Assembly: GCA_905214525.1 (NCBI GenBank)
Contig: CAJMMN010000022.1
Coordinates: 1-39,324 of the forward strand
DNA length: 39,324 nucleotides
Origin: an uncultured bacterium
GTDB taxonomy: Bacteria; Actinomycetota; Coriobacteriia; Coriobacteriales; Coriobacteriaceae
Direction: 5' to 3'
Shown here: positions 26,467-32,336 of the stretch, piece by piece
Numbering within the stretch: position 1 is the stretch's first letter
Layout of the letters: the number at the start of each line of letters is the position of its first letter
Program-made: the position numbers and the translations under genes
The notes under the pieces: generated by a model
The model's input: the letters and a program-made list of their open reading frames with translations, nothing else
What the model was told of the DNA's origin: nothing
The model's database searches: none

Positions 26467-26717
26467 CGGAGGAATTCGAACCCGCAAGGGTGCGGAGCTG
26501 AGGAAACGCGAAGCGTTTTCCAGCGCAGCACGCAAGGAGCGAAGCGACGCAGCGGGGCGCGGCCGCCGACCAGGCGGACGCGGAATTCCTCCGTCCCACA
26601 CCAGCCAAGAGCCCCTCACGTCAAGCAAATCGAGCCAACGCCGCCAAGCGGAGGAATCCGAACCCGCAAGGATGCGGAGCGACGCAGCGGGGCGCGGCCG
26701 CCGCAGGCAGACGCGGT
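26467..26717. repeat. Duplicated GC-rich repeat containing tRNA 3'-end-like pieces
   Basis: A unit that begins AAGCGGAGGAATTCGAACCC occurs at about 26464 and, with a T-to-C change and an internal deletion of about 45 bp, again at about 26648. Both units end in GACGCAGCGGGGCGCGGCCG and GACGCGG. The start of each unit resembles the reverse complement of the adjacent tRNA-Gln 3' end (GGAGGGATTCGAACCCCC). A direct-orientation piece, GAATTCCTCCGTCCCA, is at 26583-26598. CGGAGGAATTC (26467-26477) and GAATTCCTCCG (26583-26593) form an 11 bp inverted repeat. No intact gene is visible. Confidence 0.65.
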
Positions 26718-26776
26718 GCCGGCACTTGGGGACGCTCCTAAGTGCCGGCATTATAGGAACGTCCCCAAGTGCCGGC
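26718..26776. repeat. REP-like nested hairpin
   Basis: Perfect 17 bp arms GCCGGCACTTGGGGACG (26718-26734) and its complement (26760-26776) are extended inward by TCCTA/TAGGA after one mismatch. The loop contains a further copy of AGTGCCGGC, itself nearly palindromic. This has the appearance of a REP-type palindrome, such as those mobilised by IS200-like transposases; no transposase gene is present here. Confidence 0.75.
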
Positions 26777-26807
26777 TCGGGACTATTTTCGAGGACCCTC
26801 CGAAGGA

Positions 26808-27041
26808 CTGTGGCCAAAAAACGGCAAATATGAGTACTGTTACCGTTGTAGCTACATTATTTTCGTTAATAAAAGAAGATCTTAATGAGATTTATTCGCA
26901 TCAAGGTCTTCCTTTAATGAACACTTGAGGAGATACGGCAGCTTATCTGCTCGATCGACACGTCAAATCACCTTAAATGTGATCAAAATTACTGCTACTA
27001 AAAGAGTATCAGTACTCATATTTGATGTTTTTTGGCCACGG
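26808..27041. repeat. AT-rich island bounded by imperfect inverted repeats (MITE-like)
   Basis: The left end (26808-26839) and right end (27010-27041) are inverted copies that differ only at a few bases: CTGTGGCCAAAAAAC, two or three variable bases, then CAAATATGAGTACTG. The approximately 170 bp between them is clearly richer in A+T than the surroundings. Each arm carries an ATG that opens a short reading frame pointing inward: plus 26830-26928 (32 codons) and minus 27019-26963 (18 codons, hydrophobic, MSTDTLLVAVILITFKVI). Neither has a ribosome binding site. It could be a miniature transposable element or a relic. Confidence 0.6.
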
Positions 27042-27077
27042 CTTTTTATAGACACCCTGCACAGCGACGGTGGTAGA

Positions 27078-27110
27078 TTTCGGAACGTGTCCGTCAGCCC
27101 CGTTCCGAAA
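27078..27110. repeat. Short perfect hairpin
   Basis: TTTCGGAACG (27078-27087) and CGTTCCGAAA (27101-27110) are complementary around a 13-base loop. There is no U-run; function unknown. It lies between the AT-rich island and long hairpin D. Confidence 0.6.
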
Positions 27111-27144
27111 AGCGAGCCGCGTGCAACGGCCAAGCCACGACAGC

Positions 27145-27277
27145 CCCCGGGAGAGCGGGGACACCGACTTAGGTTTATCGCGAGTTCCGCACGAACAGGA
27201 GGCCACTTAATGTGGCCTCCGTCGTGAGCAGGACTGTAGAGCAGGAAACCTAAGTCGGTGTCCCCGCTCTCCCGGGG
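27145..27277 (+). repeat. Long hairpin element, core family II (copy D)
   Basis: The perfect 32-base arms are 27145-27176 and 27246-27277, around a 69-base core. The core shares ATCGCGAGTTCCGCACG, the CAC-TTAAT-GTG hairpin and GAGCAGGACTGTAGAGCAGG with copies E and F. Its inner stem reads CACGA..GGAGG against CCTCC.TCGTG where copies C and F have CGCAA..GAAGG against CCTTC..TTGCG, so both sides changed together. It ends 9 bp from the stop of the Toprim-like gene. Confidence 0.92.
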
Positions 27278-27286
27278 CCGGCGGAA

Positions 27287-29470
27287 CTAATTATTAAGCA
27301 TGCGGTCGAAGCTTCCCGAGTCGCCATCCCGATAGTCTGCGGTCATCAGGATCTCCTGCGGAATGCGCCCGCCCTCGCGCAGCACGTTGCGGAACTGCAC
27401 GCGCGTGACCATGGGCAGATCCTTGATCGTCGCTGCCAGGTTCTGCGGCACGCCCTGGTTGGCAGCCGCGGGCTCGCACTCTCCGCCGGCCTTCACGCGA
27501 CGCTTATGCTCGGCGAGCATAGCGCGATACATGCCGGCATGCAGGCGAATCTCAACCACATTGGCATTGCGAGTCTGCTCGACGATGCGCGCGCCCTCGC
27601 GATCGATATCGCCCACGTAGTAGACGTAGTTAAAGCGATAGCCAATCTCGGCCAGATAATCGTCCAGGGCATGCGAGACGCTCGCCTTGCATCCGCCGCC
27701 AAAAATCACGCCGCCCACCTTGATGCCAAAGAGCTTGGCGTGCTTGCGGCCACGCAGCAGCTTGACGATCTCGTCGTAGGTGTCCAGGTTCTCGACCATA
27801 ATGAACGGCTTGTCGGCTCCCAGCGTAAAGAAGCCCGTAAAGTGCACGGGGCGATTGGGGGCGACCTTGATCGCCTGCATGCTGATCCCCTTTTCGGTCA
27901 TACGCCTGATCAAGCGCTCACCGTGCTTGCCGTCAAAAGCCTTCTCGTCGTTAAAGATCTGGTAGGCACGCTGGCGGCGCGAGGCAACCGGCGTATCGGC
28001 ACCTCGGTTCTGCTCGATCCAAGCCTGGATGATTGCGATTTCCTCGGCAATCTTGCGGTTGGACATCTCGTTGTGCTGAGTACGCTGCGGAGCCTTTTTG
28101 CCGTCCTTGCCCTCGACCTTTACGATCTGCGTCTGCTGCTCCTTGATCTTAGAGAGCGCCGTGGGCGTAGGGACAACCTTGAGCAGCTGCCTGCCTAAAA
28201 CGCGGGCAAGGGCAAACGCCGAGACCTCGCCGTGGACGGTCGACTTGGGCTGCTGGGCAGCAGTATCTGCTGCGGCAGACTCCGGCTTCCCCTGAGACTT
28301 GCGCTTAGAATCGCCTTGGGAATTGCGCTCGCGCTTCGGCATAGACGCCTGCTTCTGCGGACGATTGGACTTGCTCTCCTTCGCAGGCTGGCGCTTAGGC
28401 TGCCCCGAAGAAACCTCGGCTTTCGCATCCTCGTCCTGCGGCGTGGTCCTCTCGGCTGCAGTCTCGGCATGGGAACTGCGGCCCCCACGATGGCGACGGC
28501 GGCGAGGCTTGCTCGAAGTACCCTCCCCCGTCTGTTCAACCGCAGGTTGCTGGCCCTGGGTCTCCGTATCGGACGCAGTCTGCTCATCAACAGGCTTCTG
28601 TTCACGAACTTCCGACTCGGGAGGCTTCACGGCCTTCTCGGCCCGCACCTCCGGAACCTGATTAACCTTCTCCTGGCGCTTTACGGGGTACGCGCGACCT
28701 GCAAAGCCGCGACCGGGACGACACGAGTCTGAGGCCTTCTTGGCCGGCTTCTCAGAATCGTCCGCAACCTCGGCAGTCTCTTCGGCCTCGCGCACAACAT
28801 CCTGCTGCTCGGCCCTAAAATGCGCACCGCGGCGACGCTTGGGTTCCTGAGGCTCAGCGGACTTTTGCTCTTTCACAGACTCCTGCGGCTCGGAGACAGG
28901 CTCGTTCTCGACAACCTCGGTAACGGCCCCATCCTTTTGAGCAACGGCGCGACGGAAGCGCTCCTGCTGGGCGCGGCGCTGCGCATCGCGCTTGCCACCC
29001 CCGCCAAAACCGCCGCGTCCTGCCTTGGCCGTAAAGGCACGCACAACGTTCTCATCGAGCAACTCATCGGTATCGACATGCTCACGCGGAGCAACTTCTT
29101 CCACAGCAGGCACGTCAGCGGAATCCTCGACGACAAAATCTTCGACGGACTCGGCAGGTTGCTCCTGGGCATCGCGGATCTCGGCATTGATGGTATAGAA
29201 CGCCGGGCGCCCGTTAATGCCACTACCCTCGATCTTGGTCACGATATTTGCCGCGATAAGCTCATCGCGCATCGCCTTGGTGTCGCACTCCTTATCGACG
29301 GAGCGGAAAATCTGCGCCAGCGCACTCGACTTAATCTTGAGCGCCTTGCGGCAAAGCAGGTCGTAGGCAACCAGCTTGGCACGCTCGGCAGAAAGCGATG
29401 TCTGGCTGCTCAGACGCTCAGCCAGGGCATCGACATTGTTTTGATTATCGGAATATACCGTCTTGGCCAC
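27287..29470 (-). CDS. Large disordered protein with JetD-like (DUF2220-type) Toprim C-terminus
   Basis: 727 residues from the GTG at 29470 (AAAGGGG upstream). Residues 1-105 form a small ordered domain, helical, ending in a possible winged-helix segment (KIEGSGINGRPAFYTINAEI). Residues 110-430 are low-complexity, alternating acidic and basic, with RGGFGGGGKR and KPRRRRHRGGR stretches that suggest nucleic-acid binding. Residues 430-727 are ordered and carry MVENLDTYDEI, VIFGGGCKAS and YYVGDIDREGARIVEQ. This VEN/GG/GDxDxEG pattern resembles the Toprim-like nuclease domain of Wadjet JetD. No jetA, jetB or jetC is nearby, so it is not a Wadjet operon. Function unknown; a DNA- or RNA-cleaving or binding role is inference. 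It appears to be a single-gene unit, with hairpin D just after the stop. Confidence 0.7.
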   Translation of the reverse strand: MAKTVYSDNQNNVDALAERLSSQTSLSAERAKLVAYDLLCRKALKIKSSALAQIFRSVDKECDTKAMRDELIAANIVTKIEGSGINGRPAFYTINAEIRDAQEQPAESVEDFVVEDSADVPAVEEVAPREHVDTDELLDENVVRAFTAKAGRGGFGGGGKRDAQRRAQQERFRRAVAQKDGAVTEVVENEPVSEPQESVKEQKSAEPQEPKRRRGAHFRAEQQDVVREAEETAEVADDSEKPAKKASDSCRPGRGFAGRAYPVKRQEKVNQVPEVRAEKAVKPPESEVREQKPVDEQTASDTETQGQQPAVEQTGEGTSSKPRRRRHRGGRSSHAETAAERTTPQDEDAKAEVSSGQPKRQPAKESKSNRPQKQASMPKRERNSQGDSKRKSQGKPESAAADTAAQQPKSTVHGEVSAFALARVLGRQLLKVVPTPTALSKIKEQQTQIVKVEGKDGKKAPQRTQHNEMSNRKIAEEIAIIQAWIEQNRGADTPVASRRQRAYQIFNDEKAFDGKHGERLIRRMTEKGISMQAIKVAPNRPVHFTGFFTLGADKPFIMVENLDTYDEIVKLLRGRKHAKLFGIKVGGVIFGGGCKASVSHALDDYLAEIGYRFNYVYYVGDIDREGARIVEQTRNANVVEIRLHAGMYRAMLAEHKRRVKAGGECEPAAANQGVPQNLAATIKDLPMVTRVQFRNVLREGGRIPQEILMTADYRDGDSGSFDRMLNN

Positions 29471-29578
29471 GGGGCCCCTTTCATATGCACACATATACGT
29501 CCATATGGTACAACGCACGAGCCTATCCACGCAAAACATCTGCGAGAACGCCCTTGCACCACCTGTTCTCACAAGAAA

Positions 29579-29614
29579 AAAGACCGGGTCCGCTTGATTG
29601 CGGACCCGGTCTTT
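29579..29614 (-). terminator. Terminator of cstA (bidirectional)
   Basis: Perfect 15 bp stem AAAGACCGGGTCCGC/GCGGACCCGGTCTTT with a 6-base loop. On the minus strand it is followed by TTTTCTTG. It lies 39 bp beyond the cstA stop codon. Confidence 0.92.
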
Positions 29615-29653
29615 CCGAGTCAAATAGACGGGAGATTCAACCCGTCCGACCGA

Positions 29654-31543
29654 CTAGGCCTTGGCGACCTCGGCGTCGGCAGGAGCTTCAGCGGCAGCGG
29701 CGCGACCGTACTCGGCCTTGCCCATCTCGGACCACTCGGGCTCCTCATCAGGCATGGAGCCAGCCTCCTTGCCGAAGAACTCCTTGAGGCAGTTGACGGC
29801 GACGATGAGGCCCAGGACCATCAGCAGAACGGCAAAGACGAGCTGCAGGCCCTTGGTGGCGGCGACGGAGACGGCGGCCGTGGTGGCGGTAGCCGGGATG
29901 GTACCGAAGAAACCGTAGGCCTGGACGGCGGTCATGCAGCCCATGGCGCTCTGGACCAGCGAGGTGAAGGTGCAGCAGAGCAGGAAGGCGACGGGCACGT
30001 AGAGCATCCAGCCCTTGCGGCCGGTGCACTTGCAGAACACGGCGAGGGTGATCATGGTCATACCGCCGAGCAGCTGGTTGGAAGCACCAAAGAGCGGCCA
30101 GATGTTGGCATAGCCACCAAAAGCGAGGGCGAGACCGGGAAGCAGGGTAACGACCGTGGCGAACCAGGGGTTGCCGAGGACCTTCATATAGCCGGCCTTG
30201 GACTCGATGGCCAGAGCATCGTTGGTCTTGGCAAAGAACTCGGAGAACGAGGTGCGGGCGATGCGGGCGACGGCGTCGAGCGAGGTCAGGGCCAGAGCGG
30301 AGACGTTCATAGTCATGAAGACGGTAGCGAGCGTGCCGTCAACACCGAAGGCCTGCATACCGCGGGAGATGCCAGCGGCGAAGATCTGGAACGGGGTGGA
30401 AGCGACACCAGCGTTGAGGGCGCCGGTACCGGCGGTGTTCATATCGGAGAACATGATGCCGGCGACGATGATGGCAAGGATGCCGACGAAGGACTCGACG
30501 ATCATTGCGCCGTAACCGACCTTGACGGCGTCCTGCTCCTTCTCGACCTGCTTAGAAGAGGTGCCGGAAGAAACGAGGCTGTGGAAACCGGAGAGAGCAC
30601 CGCAAGCGACGGAGACGAACAGGACCGGGAACATCATGCCGGAGGCAGTGGAGAAGCCGGTGAAGACCGGAGCGGTGATAGTGGCCTGACCGTTGACGCC
30701 CAGGACGACGATGCCGAGGACAGCGCAGACGATCATGACGATCATCATGATGGAAGTGAGGTAGTCACGCGGGGTCTTGAGCATCTGGATGGGCATGGCG
30801 CCAGCAAAGACCAGGTAGACCATGACGACGGCGAACCACTGGAACTTATCCAGGTAGACCGGGAACTGCATGCCGACGGCGAACATGAGAACCATGAGGA
30901 CCACGCCGGTGACGAACTCGGCAGCGCCGGTGAGGTTGAACTTCTTCTGGGCCCAACCAAAGGCGATAGCGACGAAGGTGAACAGGATGGAGATGGTACC
31001 AGCGCAGCCGGCGGCATAGGACTTGGTGAAGTCGATGGCACCGGTAGCAGCACCAGAAGCGTCAACGGCCGGGGTGAACATGAACGTCTTGCAGACCATG
31101 TCGGTGAAAGCGGCGATGACGATGATGCAGAACAGCCAGCAGAACAGCAGGAACAGGCGACGGCCGGTCTTGCCGATGTACTTCTCGATGAGCTGAGCCA
31201 GGGACTTGCCGTTGTTCTTCATCGAGGCGTACAGGGCGCCAAAGTCGTGGACAGCGCCAAAGAAGATGCCGCCGACGAGGACCCAGAGCACGACGGGAAG
31301 CCAGCCGAAGGCCATGGCGACGATCGTACCCGTAACAGGGCCAGCACCGCAGATCGAGCTGAACTGGTGCGAGAACGCGGTGAAGGCGGAGACGGGCGAG
31401 AAGCTGTTGCCGTCCTTCATGCGCTTGGCCGGCGTGAGGGCCTCTTTGTCAACGCCCCACTTGTTGGCCAGCCAGCGGCCGTAGCCCAGATAGCCGCAGG
31501 CGAGCACCGCCGCGGCCACAACCATGAGCAAAACTCCGTTCAT
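29654..31543 (-). CDS. cstA: CstA-family carbon starvation transporter
   Basis: 629 residues with about 16 membrane segments. CstA/BtsT proteins are proton-coupled transporters of pyruvate or peptides, induced on starvation in enteric bacteria. The N-terminal block YGRWLANKWGVD, the hallmark SAFTAFSHQFSSICGAGPVTGTIVA, VGGIFFGAVHDFGALYAS, and FHSLVSSGTSSKQ are present. The C-terminal tail after the last helix is hydrophilic and acidic (residues 590-629). AGAGGAGGAA lies 5 bases before the ATG. The 5' leader is unusually long (about 230 nt) and holds a leader peptide and a terminator (see separate entries), so expression is probably controlled by attenuation. The length is between those of E. 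coli CstA (about 700) and shorter Gram-positive forms. Confidence 0.95.
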   Translation of the reverse strand: MNGVLLMVVAAAVLACGYLGYGRWLANKWGVDKEALTPAKRMKDGNSFSPVSAFTAFSHQFSSICGAGPVTGTIVAMAFGWLPVVLWVLVGGIFFGAVHDFGALYASMKNNGKSLAQLIEKYIGKTGRRLFLLFCWLFCIIVIAAFTDMVCKTFMFTPAVDASGAATGAIDFTKSYAAGCAGTISILFTFVAIAFGWAQKKFNLTGAAEFVTGVVLMVLMFAVGMQFPVYLDKFQWFAVVMVYLVFAGAMPIQMLKTPRDYLTSIMMIVMIVCAVLGIVVLGVNGQATITAPVFTGFSTASGMMFPVLFVSVACGALSGFHSLVSSGTSSKQVEKEQDAVKVGYGAMIVESFVGILAIIVAGIMFSDMNTAGTGALNAGVASTPFQIFAAGISRGMQAFGVDGTLATVFMTMNVSALALTSLDAVARIARTSFSEFFAKTNDALAIESKAGYMKVLGNPWFATVVTLLPGLALAFGGYANIWPLFGASNQLLGGMTMITLAVFCKCTGRKGWMLYVPVAFLLCCTFTSLVQSAMGCMTAVQAYGFFGTIPATATTAAVSVAATKGLQLVFAVLLMVLGLIVAVNCLKEFFGKEAGSMPDEEPEWSEMGKAEYGRAAAAEAPADAEVAKA

Positions 31544-31576
31544 TACATTTCCTCCTCTAAAAAGAACTTCCTAGAC

Positions 31577-31616
31577 ATAAAAATGAGGGCCGTCGGTTGC
31601 GCTCGACGGCCCTCAT
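31577..31616 (-). terminator. Leader terminator (attenuator) upstream of cstA
   Basis: Perfect 13 bp stem CGACGGCCCTCAT/ATGAGGGCCGTCG (31604-31616 and 31583-31595) with an 8-base loop. On the minus strand it is followed by TTTTTAT. It lies between the cstA promoter and the cstA start, 34 bp before the start codon. No gene ends here, so it can only act on the cstA leader transcript. Confidence 0.88.
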
Positions 31617-31667
31617 CTTCATCAGCCGCCCGTTATCGTACGGGCTAGCTGTATGTGCTAACCCGCA

Positions 31668-31712
31668 TCAGATAATTACTACGCTGATAATGTTTAGCTG
31701 ATGCGTGAACAT
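31668..31712 (-). CDS. Putative cstA leader peptide (Ile/Val attenuator)
   Basis: A 14-codon frame, MFTHQLNIISVVII then TGA. Six of the last seven sense codons are Ile or Val, read as ATT ATC AGC GTA GTA ATT ATC. AGAGGA lies 10 bases upstream. An in-frame ATG at 31736 would give 22 residues but has a weaker site. By eye GTA and CTA are scarce in neighbouring genes. The peptide resembles ilv-type leader peptides. The His-Gln codons lie in the left arm of a hairpin (GCATCAG/CTGATGC, 31698-31704 with 31665-31671) that encloses the Ile/Val codons. Translation has not been shown. Confidence 0.65.
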   Translation of the reverse strand: MFTHQLNIISVVII

Positions 31713-31783
31713 GTCTAAGAAATCCTCTTCAATCATGATGCGAACGATCCGTGCGTGTTCACATCCCCCAGTGGTTGAAAAGG

Positions 31784-31812
31784 AGTATGAAACTTTAGTT
31801 ACCTAAAGTCAA
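31784..31812 (-). promoter_or_regulatory. cstA promoter with a palindromic operator in the spacer
   Basis: On the minus strand a -35 TTGACT (31807-31812) and a -10 CATACT (31784-31789) are 17 bp apart, close to the sigma-70 consensus. The spacer contains ACTTTAGTTACCTAAAGT (31792-31809), a dyad with perfect 7-base arms, so a bound protein would block the promoter. Transcription would start near 31777. The shape recalls DtxR- or MarR-type operators, but the regulator is not known. Confidence 0.7.
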
Positions 31813-31910
31813 CGCAAATTTGTAATGAATTTTCACCTTTTTTTGAAATTCTCGGTATAAAACGCCACTGACCTCGGACTTTACCACACGACAGTTTTTG
31901 CATGAGAGAC

Positions 31911-32046
31911 GCCCCTCGGGAGCGGGCGGGCGTATACAAGGTTTCCTGCTCTACAGTCCTGCTCGCACGGAGAGCACATTAAGTGCTCTCCGGCTCGTGC
32001 GGAACTCGCGATAAACCTTGTATACGCCCGCCCGCTCCCGAGGGGC
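31911..32046 (-). repeat. Long hairpin element, core family II (copy E, reverse orientation)
   Basis: The perfect 34-base arms are 31911-31944 and 32013-32046, around a 68-base core in the opposite orientation to copies C, D and F. Its hairpin GGAGAGCAC/GTGCTCTCC replaces GAAGGCCAC/GTGGCCTTC of C and F, with paired changes on both sides, while the loop TTAAT is kept. It lies upstream of the cstA promoter. Confidence 0.92.
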
Positions 32047-32189
32047 TCCCATCCCAAATGTGCGGAGCAAAGCTCCGCACACCAACTTTTTCTTTCAGCT
32101 AAAGAACGCTGGAAATTCGACGCTGGCTTGTTAACCTTGTTGGACGTTGTCGACGCCAAACCAGCCCAGAAGCTATATCGATACAGAAA

Positions 32190-32324
32190 GGTCCCCGGAC
32201 GGAGGGGCCGGATATAAGGTTTATCGCGAGTTCCGCACGCAAAGAAGGCCACTTAATGTGGCCTTCGTCTTGCGCAGGACTGTAGAGCAGGAAACCTTAT
32301 ATCCGGCCCCTCCGTCCGGGGACC
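32190..32324 (+). repeat. Long hairpin element, core family II (copy F)
   Basis: The perfect 33-base arms are 32190-32222 and 32292-32324, around a 69-base core almost identical to copy C in its centre. The inner arm TATAAGGTTT is close to copy E; the outer GC-rich arm is unique. It ends 12 bp from the stop of the tsaB-rimI-tsaD gene. In the 143 bp between copies E and F (32047-32189) I see no gene or clear motif. Confidence 0.92.
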
Positions 32325-32336
32325 GCGCCGTACCAG

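Noticed and set aside
26464..26670. Further tRNA genes in the repeat region
   Set aside because: Only the T-arm-like part GGATTCGAACCC is present; no acceptor or anticodon stem can be formed.
26830..26928. A 32-codon plus-strand gene in the AT-rich island
   Set aside because: It has no ribosome binding site and its start lies within an inverted repeat arm, so it is described only as part of the island.
26337..27286. A prophage or genomic island at tRNA-Gln
   Set aside because: There is no integrase, no cargo gene and no clear attachment-site pair; only repeats are seen.
27287..29470. A Wadjet (jetABCD) defence locus
   Set aside because: Only a JetD-like domain is present; the neighbours are cstA and non-coding repeats, and no jetA, jetB or jetC gene is visible.
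28820..31648. A 942-codon plus-strand frame antisense to the Toprim-like gene and cstA
   Set aside because: It crosses two well supported genes, their terminator and promoter regions, is extremely rich in Gly/Asp/Glu/His, and has no ribosome binding site or domain.
31544..31783. A T-box or metabolite riboswitch in the cstA leader
   Set aside because: I found no T-box sequence (AGGGTGGNACCGCG) and no known riboswitch core; the short Ile/Val peptide with competing stems explains the leader better.
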